From Phaeobacter sp. A36a-5a (GTDB taxonomy: Bacteria > Pseudomonadota > Alphaproteobacteria > Rhodobacterales > Rhodobacteraceae): a stretch of 64,000 nt of DNA. Numbering within the stretch: the stretch's first letter is position 1; the number at the start of each line of letters is the position of its first letter. The notes below the pieces were generated by a model. The model was not told the DNA's origin. It saw only the letters and a list, made by a program, of their open reading frames with translations, and did no database searches. The stretch is from assembly GCF_037911135.1 (NCBI RefSeq), contig NZ_JBBLYU010000004.1, forward strand, positions 62,001-126,000, written 5' to 3'. The translations under genes were made by a program, and so were the position numbers. This document shows positions 52,776 to 61,614 of the stretch, piece by piece.

Positions 52776-53207
52776 TTAGTCATCAAACAGCTGGCCCTTT
52801 ATCGCCCGGGAAAAGCCCCGGAATTCGGCGATCTGCTGGCCGTCCTGATTGGTCACTGTCACGTCATAAATACCGCTGCGCCCGGTCAGGGAAATCTCGC
52901 GCGCCTTGGCGATCAGCGTATCGCCCAGCCGTCCGGGCGCGGTGAAGCTGATCACATTGTGCTGCGCCACGGTCGACTGGTTGCGGCTGTTGCAGGCAAA
53001 GGCAAAGGCGCTGTCGGCCAGCATGAAGGTAACACCGCCGTGGCAGATGCCATGGCCGTTGCAGTGATGCTGGGCGATGGTCAGCTCCAGCGTGGCCTCG
53101 CCCTCATCCACATGGGTGATCTCCATCCCCGCCCATTTGGACGCATGGTCTTCGGCCCACATGGCAGCGGCGGATTTCTCGGCACGTTCTTTCGGGGTCA
53201 TGGTCAT
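52776..53207 (-). CDS. paaI: Hydroxyphenylacetyl-CoA thioesterase
   Basis: A 143-residue hotdog-fold thioesterase that rescues CoA from dead-end phenylacetate intermediates. The signature HCNGHGICHGGVTFMLADSAFAFACN includes the catalytic Asp of the PaaI family. The start at 53207 overlaps the paaG stop (ATGA), so the two genes are translationally coupled. Length is typical (about 140). Confidence 0.94.
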   Translation of the reverse strand: MTMTPKERAEKSAAAMWAEDHASKWAGMEITHVDEGEATLELTIAQHHCNGHGICHGGVTFMLADSAFAFACNSRNQSTVAQHNVISFTAPGRLGDTLIAKAREISLTGRSGIYDVTVTNQDGQQIAEFRGFSRAIKGQLFDD

Positions 53208-53989
53208 TTGCCCTTGAACACAGGTGCGCGTTTTTCCAGGAAGCTGGCGACGCCTTCCGCATAATCGGCGCTTTCGCCGCAGGTCTTCATCGCGTCCGCC
53301 TCGATCTCCAGGTGGTCAGACAGCGTGTTGACCGCCGCCGCCTGAATGCACTGTTTGGTCAGCCCCAGGCCCAGCGTCGGGCCATTTGCGAATTTCTCTG
53401 CCATCGCGCGGGCCTCGGTCATCAGGTCGCCGTCCGGCAGCGCCTTCCAGATCAGGCCCCAGTCTTCGGCCTTCTTGGCCGGCAGCGGCTCGGCGGTCAG
53501 TGCCAGCCCCTTGGCGCGCGCCTCGCCCAGCAGCCGCGGCAGATGCCAGCTACCGCCGGTATCGGGGATCAGCCCGACCTTGGAAAACGACTGGATGAAC
53601 TTGGCGCTTTCCGCCGCCAGCACCACGTCGCAGGCCAGCGCCAGATTGGCCCCTGCCCCGGCCGCCACGCCATTGACGGCACAGATCACCGGGAGGTCCA
53701 GCGAGCGGATGAGGTTCACAAGTGGCGCGTAAAAGGTCCGCACCGTATGCCCAAGATCGGGGGGACCATCCATCTTGCGCGGGTCGCGGTCGCCGAGATC
53801 CTGACCTGCACAAAAGCCACGGCCAGCGCCGGTCAGCAACACTGCACGGGCGCCGCTGTCGCGCGCGGCTTCAAGGGCGGCGCGCAAGGCGTGGTGCATC
53901 TCTTCGTTGAAAGAGTTCAGCCGGTCCGGGCGGTTCAGGGTGATTTCCACCCAGTTTTCGTGGTCCTTCACCAGCAGCGTCTCAGACAT
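53204..53989 (-). CDS. paaG: 1,2-epoxyphenylacetyl-CoA isomerase (enoyl-CoA hydratase family)
   Basis: PaaG isomerises the phenylacetyl-CoA epoxide to oxepin-CoA and acts later as an enoyl-CoA isomerase. The 261-residue crotonase-fold protein has LTGAGRGFCAGQDLGDRD and VNGVAAGAGANLALACDVV as oxyanion-hole segments and FSKVGLIPDTGGSWHLPRL. ATG 53989 (MSETLLVKDHENWVEI) is preceded by GAGGGAGG. It is the first gene of the minus-strand paa unit, divergent from paaZ. The assignment as paaG rather than another crotonase depends on the neighbours. Confidence 0.92.
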   Translation of the reverse strand: MSETLLVKDHENWVEITLNRPDRLNSFNEEMHHALRAALEAARDSGARAVLLTGAGRGFCAGQDLGDRDPRKMDGPPDLGHTVRTFYAPLVNLIRSLDLPVICAVNGVAAGAGANLALACDVVLAAESAKFIQSFSKVGLIPDTGGSWHLPRLLGEARAKGLALTAEPLPAKKAEDWGLIWKALPDGDLMTEARAMAEKFANGPTLGLGLTKQCIQAAAVNTLSDHLEIEADAMKTCGESADYAEGVASFLEKRAPVFKGK

Positions 53990-54033
53990 CACAGCGCCTC
54001 CCTCGTACATGTGTTAACAAAGACCTTGCATAA

Positions 54034-54047
54034 ACCGACCGGTTGGT
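54034..54047. promoter_or_regulatory. Candidate PaaR operator between paaG and paaZ
   Basis: ACCGACCGGTTGGT is a near-perfect 14-bp palindrome (one mismatched pair) around CCGG, of the type used by TetR-family regulators of phenylacetate and acyl-CoA genes. It sits 45 bases before paaG and 66 before paaZ, so one site could repress both directions. Confidence 0.6.
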
Positions 54048-54112
54048 CAATATATTTGAAGCTTCTCACCTCAGACCGAACCACATTGGTTCAGATGCAA
54101 AGGATCGCGCTC

Positions 54113-56143
54113 ATGAGCCTTCTTGATGTTTCCAGCTTTGTTGCGGGCCAATGGGTTGCACCGGGGGCTGGCGCGCGCAACATCGCCAGCGCCATTACCG
54201 GCGCACCTCTCGCCCAGGCCGGCAATGATGCGCTGGATGTGCAGGCGATGCTCGACCATGCCCGCACGGTGGGCGGTCCCTCTTTACGCAAGCTGACATT
54301 CCACGACCGCGCCCGGATGCTGAAGGCGCTGGCAGGCCACCTGAACCAGCACAAGCAGGCGCTCTATGATCTCAGCTTTGACACCGGTGCCACCCAGTCC
54401 GACCACATGATCGACATCGACGGCGGCATCGGCACCATGTTCGTCTTCGCCTCCAAGGGGCGCCGCGAAATGCCGGACGGGCATGTTTATCTGGACGGCG
54501 ATGTGGAGCAGCTCTCCCGCAACGGCACCTTCCTCGGTCAGCATATCTGCACGCCTTTGCAAGGGGTTGCAGTGCATATCAACGCCTTCAACTTCCCGGT
54601 CTGGGGGATGCTGGAGAAGCTGGCGCCGACCCTGCTCGCGGGGGTTCCAGCCATCGTGAAACCGGCGACCGCCACCTGCTATGTCACCGAGCTGGCGGTG
54701 CGGCTGATGCTGGACTCGGGCCTCCTGCCCGACGGGGCACTACAGCTGGTGTCCGGCGGCCTCGGTGACATGCTGGACCATCTGACCATGCAGGATGTGG
54801 TCAGTTTCACCGGCTCGGCGCAGACCGCGCTGAAGCTGCGGGCGAACCCGGTGATCCTGGAAAACTCGGTCCGTTTCGTGGCCGAACAGGACAGCCTCAA
54901 CGCGTCGATCCTGGGACCGGACGCGCAGCCCGGCACGCCGGAGTTTGACCTGTTCGTCAAGGAGGTCAGCCGTGAGATGACCACCAAGGCAGGTCAGAAA
55001 TGCACCGCCATCCGCCGCATCATCGCGCCGCAGGCGCAGGTGGACGCGGTGATCGAGGCGCTCTCTGCCCGCCTGGCCAAAACCCAGATCGGCGACCCGC
55101 GTCTGGAAACCACCCGCATGGGCGCGCTGGTCTCCAACAGCCAGAAGCGTGACGTGCTGGAAAAGGCGGAGATCATCGGCCAGGAAGCTGAGCGCGTCTT
55201 TGGTGATCCCGAGAACTTCACCGTCGATGGTGCAGACTCCGACAACGGCGCCTTTGTGCCGCCGATGCTGTTCCACTGCGCCGACCCGGACCATGCCCAG
55301 CGGATCCATGACACCGAGGCCTTCGGCCCCGTCTCCACCATCATAGGCTACCGCGATCTGAGCCATGCGATTGCTCTCGCCAATCGCGGTGAAGGCTCGC
55401 TGGTCGCCTCGGTCATCACCCATGATACTGAGGTGGCCCGCGAGGTCGCGCTGGGGGCTGGCGCCTACCACGGGCGGCTTTATTTCAACAACCGCGACTC
55501 GATGAAGGAATCGACCGGCCATGGTTCCCCCCTGCCCCACATGGTGCATGGCGGCCCGGGCCGTGCCGGCGGTGGCGAGGAGCTGGGCGGCGTGCGCGGC
55601 GTCAAGCATTACATGCAGCGCACCGCCATTCAGGGCTCGCCCGATATCCTGTCTGCGATTGGCAAGACATGGGTCCCCGGCGGCACCGAGATCAAAGGCC
55701 CGGCACATCCGTTCACCCGTAAATTCGGCGAGCTGGCGATTGGCGAGACCCTGCACACCGCACCGCGCACCGTGACGCTGGAGGATATCGAGACCTTCGC
55801 CCATTTCACCGGCGACACCTTCTATGCGCACATGGACGACGCCGCCGCCAAGCGGAACCCGTTTTTTCCGGGCCGCGTAGCGCATGGCTACCTGCTGCTG
55901 TCGTTTGCGGCGGGCATGTTCGTGCAGCCTGACGAAGGCCCGGTTCTGGCCAACACCGGCCTCGACTCCCTGCGCTTCATGAAGCCGGTTTCGGCAGGTG
56001 ACAGCATCAGGGTGCGCCTGACGGTGAAGAAAAAAACTCCCCGCAACGAGGACTACGGCGAAGTGCGCTGGCATGTCACCCTGACCAATCAGGACGACGA
56101 GATTGCCGCCGAATATGAGCTGCTGACGATGAATGCCTTCTGA
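54113..56143 (+). CDS. paaZ: Bifunctional oxepin-CoA hydrolase / 3-oxo-5,6-dehydrosuberyl-CoA semialdehyde dehydrogenase
   Basis: PaaZ opens the oxepin-CoA ring and oxidises the resulting aldehyde. The 676-residue protein has an N-terminal aldehyde dehydrogenase (catalytic Cys in [13 protein letters not shown] near residue 297, NAD-binding [10 protein letters not shown]) and a C-terminal MaoC-type R-hydratase (from about 530, with [19 protein letters not shown] and [11 protein letters not shown]). Both halves look intact, so the toxic aldehyde can be channelled within one protein. ATG 54113 has AAGGA nine bases upstream; ATG 54095 adds six residues. A hairpin terminator follows. Confidence 0.96.
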   Translation: MSLLDVSSFVAGQWVAPGAGARNIASAITGAPLAQAGNDALDVQAMLDHARTVGGPSLRKLTFHDRARMLKALAGHLNQHKQALYDLSFDTGATQSDHMIDIDGGIGTMFVFASKGRREMPDGHVYLDGDVEQLSRNGTFLGQHICTPLQGVAVHINAFNFPVWGMLEKLAPTLLAGVPAIVKPATATCYVTELAVRLMLDSGLLPDGALQLVSGGLGDMLDHLTMQDVVSFTGSAQTALKLRANPVILENSVRFVAEQDSLNASILGPDAQPGTPEFDLFVKEVSREMTTKAGQKCTAIRRIIAPQAQVDAVIEALSARLAKTQIGDPRLETTRMGALVSNSQKRDVLEKAEIIGQEAERVFGDPENFTVDGADSDNGAFVPPMLFHCADPDHAQRIHDTEAFGPVSTIIGYRDLSHAIALANRGEGSLVASVITHDTEVAREVALGAGAYHGRLYFNNRDSMKESTGHGSPLPHMVHGGPGRAGGGEELGGVRGVKHYMQRTAIQGSPDILSAIGKTWVPGGTEIKGPAHPFTRKFGELAIGETLHTAPRTVTLEDIETFAHFTGDTFYAHMDDAAAKRNPFFPGRVAHGYLLLSFAAGMFVQPDEGPVLANTGLDSLRFMKPVSAGDSIRVRLTVKKKTPRNEDYGEVRWHVTLTNQDDEIAAEYELLTMNAF

Positions 56144-56164
56144 CAGGTGTTTGCAGTGAAACAC

Positions 56165-56201
56165 TCGCCCGGTCTGGCCTAACCGGCCCGGGCGATTTAT
56201 C
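56165..56201 (+). terminator. Probable terminator of paaZ
   Basis: TCGCCCGG (56165-56172) pairs with CCGGGCGA (56188-56195), with a nested GGCC-containing loop, followed by TTTATCT. It ends directly before the paaX-like start. Confidence 0.7.
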
Positions 56202-56209
56202 TATTCTAT

Positions 56210-57031
56210 ATGACCGACACGCAGACCCTCTGGTTTGACACCGCCGTAACCGCCCTCAGCGATCCGCAGAACCAGCGGGTGTGGTCGATTATTGTCTCGC
56301 TGTTTGGCGATCTGGCGCAGCGCGAGGGGGATCAGATCGGCGGCAGCGCCCTCACCCGGATCATCACGCCGATGGGCATCAAGCCCGAGGCGATCCGCGT
56401 GGCGCTGCACCGGCTGCGCAAGGATGGCTGGATCGACAGCACACGCTCGGGCCGGGCGTCGGTCCATTTCCTGACGCCGATGGGGCGCAGCCAGTCCGCC
56501 GCCGTCACCCCGCGCATCTATGCGCCAACCACCGTGCCCCCCGCCGACTGGCACCTGCTGGTGGCTGCGGATGGGCAGAACAGCGCGCTGGATGCGCTGG
56601 TGCAGCAGCCCAATTATGTCGCGATCAACCGTTCGACCCTGCTGGGTCACGGTCCGCTGCCGCAGGGTCGGGACAATTTCCTTGTGGTGGAACAGCCGGA
56701 ATTGACGGTGCCCGATTGGCTGCGGGACCGGCTGTTTCCCGATGACCTGAGACAGGCCTGCGCCCGGCTCGACACCACGTTGAGCGGTCTGACACCGCCA
56801 AAGATGACCGAGGCAGGCGCGCTTGATCCGGCGCAGATTGCCACGCTTCGGACCCTGATCGTGCACCGCTGGCGGCGAGTGGTGCTGCGCCACCCCGACC
56901 TGCCGCCCCGGTTTCACCCCGCAGACTGGACCGGGGAGCATTGCCGCCAGCGCGTGGCAACCCTGTTGCAGCACCTGCCGCGCCCCCGGCTTGGCGCCGG
57001 TGGTGAACTGCTTCAGCCCGAAGAGCCCTGA
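56210..57031 (+). CDS. PaaX-family transcriptional regulator
   Basis: A 273-residue protein of the PaaX family, whose members repress phenylacetate genes and are released by phenylacetyl-CoA. The N-terminal winged-helix domain is recognisable: WSIIVSLFGDLAQREGDQIGGSALTRIITPMGIKPEAIRVALHRLRKDGWIDS region with GRASVHFLTPMGR. The C-terminal domain matches PaaX_C in length. The ATG at 56210 has no strong ribosome site, so it may start elsewhere or be weakly translated. It gives the locus a second phenylacetate regulator in addition to the TetR gene. Confidence 0.85.
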   Translation: MTDTQTLWFDTAVTALSDPQNQRVWSIIVSLFGDLAQREGDQIGGSALTRIITPMGIKPEAIRVALHRLRKDGWIDSTRSGRASVHFLTPMGRSQSAAVTPRIYAPTTVPPADWHLLVAADGQNSALDALVQQPNYVAINRSTLLGHGPLPQGRDNFLVVEQPELTVPDWLRDRLFPDDLRQACARLDTTLSGLTPPKMTEAGALDPAQIATLRTLIVHRWRRVVLRHPDLPPRFHPADWTGEHCRQRVATLLQHLPRPRLGAGGELLQPEEP

Positions 57032-57130
57032 GGCGCGCATTTGCGCCACCGCCGCCCTGGCGGCACACGCATTGGCAGACGGTTTCCCCTTTACAAACCC
57101 CGGCGAGAAATCTACCCAAAACCGGAGATG

Positions 57131-57320
57131 GTTCCCAAGACCCAAAAGCGGTCACGGGATGAAAAGGGAACGCGGTGTGGTGTAGCCATCAGGCGCCGAA
57201 TCCGCGACTGCCCCCGCAACTGTGAGCGGTGAGCGACCTCGATTGACCACTGGCGCTGGCGCCGGGAAGGCCGAGGCCCGCAGCAACCCGCAAGTCAGGA
57301 GACCTGCCATCGACTGGAAA
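57131..57320 (+). ncRNA. Cobalamin (adenosylcobalamin) riboswitch
   Basis: All landmarks of the B12 element are present in order: GGGAA with CGGTG (from 57166), AATCCGCGACTGCCCCCGC, ACTGTGAGCGG, CCACTGG, GGGAAGGC and the B12 box GCAAGTCAGGAGACCTGCC (57290-57308). GTTCCC (57131-57136) can pair with GGGAAC (57166-57171). It controls the downstream import genes. A pyrimidine tract at 57387-57401 containing CCCTC could pair with the GAGGG of the next gene's ribosome site, suggesting translational control (inference). Confidence 0.96.
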
Positions 57321-57429
57321 CCTATTGACCGGGCGGGGTGTTCCGGCGGGCAGGACGATTTTGCGTGGCGCTGAGGCATTGCTGATCCCCTTCCCCCTCT
57401 TCACCTGACCGGATTGCGCGGAGGGCGCT

Positions 57430-57873
57430 ATGGACGGGACAGCACGGCACCGTATTCTGGTGTGCACATCCTGCAAGGGCGCGACCCCGGGCAGCCGTCC
57501 GGGGCCGGAGCTGATTGCGGCCCTGCGCCGTGAACTCGACCGGCGTGGCAGTGCCGCGATCGAGGTTGCCGGCGTGGCCTGTATGGCCGGATGCAGCCAT
57601 CCCTGTACCGTCGGATTTCAGGCGGATGGCAAGGCAAGCTATGTCTTTGGCGATCTCAGCCCCGAGGAGGATCTCGCCGATATCCTGAGTTTCACCGATC
57701 TCTACCAGATGCTGGCTGACGGCTGGTGCAGTTCGGTTGACCGCCCCGGAAAACTGCGCCGTTGCACATTGTCGCGCATCCCGGCCCTGGTTCCGGCCGC
57801 CCCGGCCGCTGCGATCCCGGCGCCCGCCATCGACGCCCCTGCGGCGCTGCAACAGGTGGAGCCTGCCGAATGA
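57430..57873 (+). CDS. DUF1636 (thioredoxin-like, metal-binding) protein under B12 control
   Basis: A 147-residue protein with Cys pairs arranged as CTSCKG near residue 13 and CMAGCSHPC near residue 55, a thioredoxin-like [2Fe-2S]-ferredoxin pattern typical of DUF1636. The C-terminal ~30 residues are Ala/Pro-rich and probably disordered. It is the first gene after the cobalamin riboswitch and overlaps the ABC ATPase by four bases (ATGA). Proteins of this family recur in B12-controlled loci; a role in corrinoid or cobalt handling is likely but the activity is unknown. The ribosome site GGAGGG lies before ATG 57430. Confidence 0.83.
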   Translation: MDGTARHRILVCTSCKGATPGSRPGPELIAALRRELDRRGSAAIEVAGVACMAGCSHPCTVGFQADGKASYVFGDLSPEEDLADILSFTDLYQMLADGWCSSVDRPGKLRRCTLSRIPALVPAAPAAAIPAPAIDAPAALQQVEPAE

Positions 57874-58655
57874 CCGCAGCTGCCGTAACCGTGACCGATG
57901 TCAGCTGGGGGCCGGGCCGCATGGCTCCGCTGATCCTGCATCCGACGAGTTTTCATCTGGATGCGGGCCGGGTGCTGGGCGTGGTGGGGCCGAATGGGGC
58001 CGGCAAATCCAGCCTGCTGCGGGTGATCTACCGGTTCAATCAGCCGCGCAGCGGCAGGGTTGAGGTCGGCGACAGCGACATCTGGGCCCTTCCACCCAAG
58101 GCCGCCGCGCAGCGCGTTGCCGCTGTCTTGCAGGAGCAACCCACAGATTTTGCCCTGACCGTGGCCGAGATTGTCGCGCTGGGGCGCGCGCCCTACCGGT
58201 CCGGTTTTGCCACGCCGGGCGCCCGCGATGCGGCGATTGTCGACCGGATGCTCCATCGTCTGGAACTGGGCGAGATGGCTGATCGTGCCTTTGGCACCCT
58301 GTCGGGCGGCGAACGTCAGCGGGTCATGGTGGCGCGTGCGCTGGCGCAGGAGCCGGCCCTGCTGGTGCTGGACGAACCCACCAACCATCTGGACATTCGC
58401 CATCAGCTTGATGTGCTGGAGCTGATCCGGGATCTCGACGTGACCATCATCACCAGCCTGCATGATCTGAACATAGCAGCCGGGGTCTGCGACGACATCC
58501 TGCTGATGGCGCAGGGCCGCACGCTGGCCTTTGGCGCACCGCGCGACGTTCTGAGCGAAGATACCGTTAGCGAGGTCTTCAACGTCGCTGCGAGGCGCGA
58601 GACACTTGCCCCCTCCGGGCAGGATCACCTTACCTTTCATCTCCCTGTTTCATAA
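57870..58655 (+). CDS. Corrinoid/iron-complex ABC importer ATPase (BtuD/FecE type)
   Basis: A 261-residue ATPase that powers the importer encoded with it. Walker A is GPNGAGKSS, the signature LSGGERQR, Walker B LLVLDEPTNHLD, and the switch His is in SLHDLN. It resembles the FecE/BtuD subfamily for siderophore, haem or vitamin B12 uptake; the riboswitch makes a corrinoid the best substrate guess. ATG 57870 overlaps the DUF1636 stop. Receptor and permease genes follow. Confidence 0.93.
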   Translation: MTAAAVTVTDVSWGPGRMAPLILHPTSFHLDAGRVLGVVGPNGAGKSSLLRVIYRFNQPRSGRVEVGDSDIWALPPKAAAQRVAAVLQEQPTDFALTVAEIVALGRAPYRSGFATPGARDAAIVDRMLHRLELGEMADRAFGTLSGGERQRVMVARALAQEPALLVLDEPTNHLDIRHQLDVLELIRDLDVTIITSLHDLNIAAGVCDDILLMAQGRTLAFGAPRDVLSEDTVSEVFNVAARRETLAPSGQDHLTFHLPVS

Positions 58656-58670
58656 GGACACCACCTGATC

Positions 58671-59651
58671 ATGTTTGCCCGCCTTTCCACTGTGATGCCG
58701 CTGCTTGCCGCCACCCTACTTGGTGCCTCCCTGGCCCCGGCGGCGCAGGCCGAGACCACCGTGCAGAGCTGCAACCGCAGTGTCAGTTTTGCGACACCGC
58801 CAAAACGCGCGGTCTCCAACGACGTCAATCTCACCGAAATGATGCTGGCACTGGGTCTGGCTGACCGCATGGTCGGCTACACCGGTATTTCCGGCTGGAA
58901 AACGCTGGATCCGGTCATGCGCGCAGGCGTGGCGGAGCTGCCGGAACTATCGGCCAAATACCCCTCCAAGGAAGTGCTGATCGGCGCCGGTGCGGATTTC
59001 TACTTTGCCGGGTGGAACTACGGCATGAAAGTGGGCGGAGAGGTTACACCCGAGACACTCGCGCCGTTTGACATCAAGGTCTATGAGCTGACCGAGAGCT
59101 GCATTCACATCGGCGAGAAAGCCAAGGTCAGCATGGATGACATGTATAATGACCTGCTGAATCTGGGCCGGATCTTTGCGGTCGAGGACACCGCCGAGGC
59201 GCTGGTGGCCGGCTATAAGGACGAGCTTGCCGCCTTTGCCAAGGACCGCCCCGAGGCGGGTGAGCCGCTGCGGGTCTTTGTCTATGACAGCGGCGAGGAT
59301 TCGCCCTTTACCGCCGGGAAATACGCCATGCCCACCGCGCTGATCGAGGCCGCGGGCGGCAGCAATGTGATGGATGATCTGGAGAAAAGCTGGGCCACCG
59401 TCACCTGGGAAGCCGTGGTCGAGCGCAACCCCGAAGTGATTGTCATCGTCAACTACGGCTCGGTCACCGCCGAGGAAAAACGCGCCTTCATGCGGGGCAA
59501 CCCGGCCTTTGCCGAGATCGACGCGGTGAAGAACGACCGTTTCGTGACGCTGGAATATGTCGAAGCCACACCGGGTCCGCGCAATATCCGCGCGATCAAG
59601 ACACTGGCCACCGGTTTTGACGCCGCCCGCGCGGATGCGGTAAGCAACTGA
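58671..59651 (+). CDS. Periplasmic corrinoid-binding protein (BtuF-like)
   Basis: A 326-residue class-III periplasmic binding protein of the BtuF/FecB type. A Sec signal ends at AAQAET; the core has FATPPKRAVSNDVNLTEMMLALGL and the conserved WGxxxx-like YTGISGWKTL segment, a long inter-lobe helix, and a C-terminal RNIRAIKTLA helix. The gene lies 15 bases after the ATPase gene under the B12 riboswitch, which supports binding of cobalamin or cobinamide. An iron-siderophore substrate cannot be excluded by sequence alone. Confidence 0.9.
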   Translation: MFARLSTVMPLLAATLLGASLAPAAQAETTVQSCNRSVSFATPPKRAVSNDVNLTEMMLALGLADRMVGYTGISGWKTLDPVMRAGVAELPELSAKYPSKEVLIGAGADFYFAGWNYGMKVGGEVTPETLAPFDIKVYELTESCIHIGEKAKVSMDDMYNDLLNLGRIFAVEDTAEALVAGYKDELAAFAKDRPEAGEPLRVFVYDSGEDSPFTAGKYAMPTALIEAAGGSNVMDDLEKSWATVTWEAVVERNPEVIVIVNYGSVTAEEKRAFMRGNPAFAEIDAVKNDRFVTLEYVEATPGPRNIRAIKTLATGFDAARADAVSN

Positions 59652-59652
59652 T

Positions 59653-60732
59653 ATGTCCACAGCCGACGCACATCACGCATCTGAGCCGCGCCTGAGCGCG
59701 CGTGCCCGGCGGCGCCTGCGCGGGCGGCTGGCCTGGATCCTGGGCGGGGCCGTGCTGACGGCCCTGACCCTGTCGATTGCGGTCTCCGTGGGCGCGGTCG
59801 GCATCCCGCTGACCTCCGTCTGGGGGATCATCGCCGACAAGCTGGGCGGCGGATCGGGCGCCGATTTCGCCGCAGGCTGGACCAAGGGGCAGGCGGCCAT
59901 CGTCTGGGATATCCGGTTTCCCCGCGCGCTGCTTGCGATGATGGTCGGGGCCGGTCTGGCCATGGTGGGTGCCAGCCTTCAGGCGGTGACCCGCAACCCG
60001 CTGGCAGATCCGCATCTGCTGGGCATTTCGGCCGGCGGTGCCTTTGGTGCCATTCTGGCGCTGCTGCACACCGGGTTGTTTCTCGGGCTTCTCACAGTGC
60101 CCTTGCTGGCCTTTGTCGGCGCATTGGGCGCAACCGCGCTGGTCCTTGCGGTCTCCCGCTTTGCCGAGGCGACAACCGCTGACCGGCTGGTTCTGGTTGG
60201 CGTGGCGGTCTCCTTTGTGATCATGGCAGGCGCCAATATTCTGATTTTCCTTGGAGATCCGCGCGCCACCCATACCGTGGTGTTCTGGATGCTGGGCGGG
60301 CTTGGCCTCGCGCAGTGGAACCACCTGGCCTATCCGCTGGTGGTGCTGCTGCTCTGCGGGGGGTGGCTCTGGTCCCGCTCTGGCGATCTCAATGCGATGA
60401 CCGTCGGTGACGAAACGGCAACAACCCTGGGCATACCGGTGGCGCGGTTCCGGCTGATGACCTTTTGCGTCGGCGCGCTGGTCACCGGGGTGATGGTGGC
60501 CTTTTCCGGAATGATCGGCTTTGTCGGGCTGATCGTCCCGCATGTGGCGCGGCTGATCGTTGGCGGTGATCACCGCCGGGTGCTGCCGGTCTCGGCACTA
60601 TTCGGCGGGCTGTTTCTGGTCTCTGCCGATATCGCCGCCCGCACCCTGATGGCGCCAGAGGACATGCCGATCGGGCTGGTCACCGGGCTGGTCGGCGGCG
60701 TCTTCTTTATCTGGCTGCTGCGGCGGCGCTAA
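59653..60732 (+). CDS. FecCD/BtuC-type ABC importer permease
   Basis: A 359-residue inner-membrane permease with about ten helices: GAGLAMVGASLQAVTRNPLADPHLLGISAGGAFG region typical of FecCD proteins, and the coupling loop GDETATTLGIPVARFR. The last part GMIGFVGLIVPHVARLIVGGDHRRVLP is diagnostic for the family. It starts two bases after the receptor gene stop and completes the DUF1636-ATPase-receptor-permease operon. A strong terminator follows. Confidence 0.94.
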   Translation: MSTADAHHASEPRLSARARRRLRGRLAWILGGAVLTALTLSIAVSVGAVGIPLTSVWGIIADKLGGGSGADFAAGWTKGQAAIVWDIRFPRALLAMMVGAGLAMVGASLQAVTRNPLADPHLLGISAGGAFGAILALLHTGLFLGLLTVPLLAFVGALGATALVLAVSRFAEATTADRLVLVGVAVSFVIMAGANILIFLGDPRATHTVVFWMLGGLGLAQWNHLAYPLVVLLLCGGWLWSRSGDLNAMTVGDETATTLGIPVARFRLMTFCVGALVTGVMVAFSGMIGFVGLIVPHVARLIVGGDHRRVLPVSALFGGLFLVSADIAARTLMAPEDMPIGLVTGLVGGVFFIWLLRRR

Positions 60733-60750
60733 GGTCGCCCGATCCCAAAG

Positions 60751-60779
60751 AAGGCCCCCATCGCTGACGGGGGCCTTTT
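60751..60779. terminator. Bidirectional terminator between the B12 importer and ridA
   Basis: AAGGCCCCC (60751-60759) pairs with GGGGGCCTT (60769-60777), 9-base loop, TTTT on the plus side and an A-rich left flank serving the minus strand. It lies between convergent genes. Confidence 0.92.
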
Positions 60780-60792
60780 GCAATTATCAGCC

Positions 60793-61140
60793 TCAGGCCG
60801 CGGCAACGACGATCATCTCCACCAGAAACTCGGGGCGCGCCAGCTTTGCCTCGCCGCAGGCCCGGGCCGGGGTATGCCCCTCGGGCACCCAGGCGTCCCA
60901 CACCTCGTTCATCGCAGCAAAATCAGCCATGTCAGACAGCCAGATGGTGCATTGCAGGATACGTGTTTTGTCGCTGCCCGCCTCTGCCAGCAGCCGGTCG
61001 ATATTGTCGAGGCAATCCTGCGTCTGCTGCGCGACGCTGGCCCCGGCGGTGCCGACCTGACCGGCCAGATAGATGGTATCGCCATGTTTGACGATCTGGC
61101 TCATGCGGGGGCCGGTGTGGCTGCGTTCAATCTGTGTCAT
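60793..61140 (-). CDS. RidA family protein (enamine/imine deaminase type)
   Basis: A 115-residue YjgF/YER057c/UK114-family protein: GDTIYLAGQVG, TQDCLDNIDRLLAEAG and the conserved Arg/Glu segment TPARACGEAKLARPEFLVEM. RidA proteins hydrolyse reactive 2-aminoacrylate and related imines made by PLP enzymes; this subgroup is one of many paralogues with unknown substrates. ATG 61140 follows GAGGA; the frame remains open to 61266 but without homology. The IS element lies 100 bases upstream and may have replaced part of its promoter region. Confidence 0.88.
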   Translation of the reverse strand: MTQIERSHTGPRMSQIVKHGDTIYLAGQVGTAGASVAQQTQDCLDNIDRLLAEAGSDKTRILQCTIWLSDMADFAAMNEVWDAWVPEGHTPARACGEAKLARPEFLVEMIVVAAA

Positions 61141-61237
61141 GTGATCCTCGTTCGGTGTCGGCCGCGCCGACAGGGCGGGTCCGCACCATGGATACCGCCC
61201 CATCGAAAGCAAGGCAATGCGCAGGGCAAGCGGTTCA

Positions 61238-61240
61238 AAT
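61238..61240. repeat. Left target-site duplication of the IS element
   Basis: AAT immediately precedes the left terminal repeat and is repeated right after the right end (62564-62566). Confidence 0.8.
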
Positions 61241-61320
61241 TGAGCTACTCCCCGAAAATCGGACACTGACGTAAGCTACAATTTGCTGTCTGTTGATCTT
61301 CGACGCAGAGGAGATCAGAG

Positions 61321-61614
61321 ATGTCGAAACGGAAGAACCATTCGCCTAAGTTCAAGGCCAAGGTCGCGCTTGAGGCTTTGAAGGGCGAGCGGACTGTCGC
61401 TGAGCTGGCAAGCCAATTTGGCGTTCATCCGACGATGATCCACAGCTGGAAGCGGGCGCTCCTGAAGGGCGCGTCCGGCGTATTCGAGCGTGGCGGCAAG
61501 AGAACCCCGGAGATTGATGAAGAGCAGGTCAAAGAATTGCACGCCAAGATCGGGGAGCTGGCCGTTGCCAACGATTTTTTGTCACGAAAGCTCAAACCCT
61601 GGATCGGCAAGTGA
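61321..61614 (+). CDS. IS3-family transposase OrfA
   Basis: A 97-residue OrfA with the DNA-binding helix-turn-helix typical of the family (KFKAKVALEALKGERTVAELASQFGVHPTMIHSWKRAL region) and a C-terminal leucine-zipper-like helix (IGELAVANDFLSRKL). The ATG follows AGAGGAGA. It overlaps the OrfB frame at GTGA (61611-61614), the region where the frames normally meet in IS3 elements; no A-rich slippery run is obvious. Confidence 0.93.
   Translation: MSKRKNHSPKFKAKVALEALKGERTVAELASQFGVHPTMIHSWKRALLKGASGVFERGGKRTPEIDEEQVKELHAKIGELAVANDFLSRKLKPWIGK

Noticed and set aside
57738-57873. Treating the Ala/Pro-rich tail of the DUF1636 protein as a membrane anchor or separate domain
   Set aside because: Composition is low-complexity and not hydrophobic enough for a helix; likely a disordered tail.
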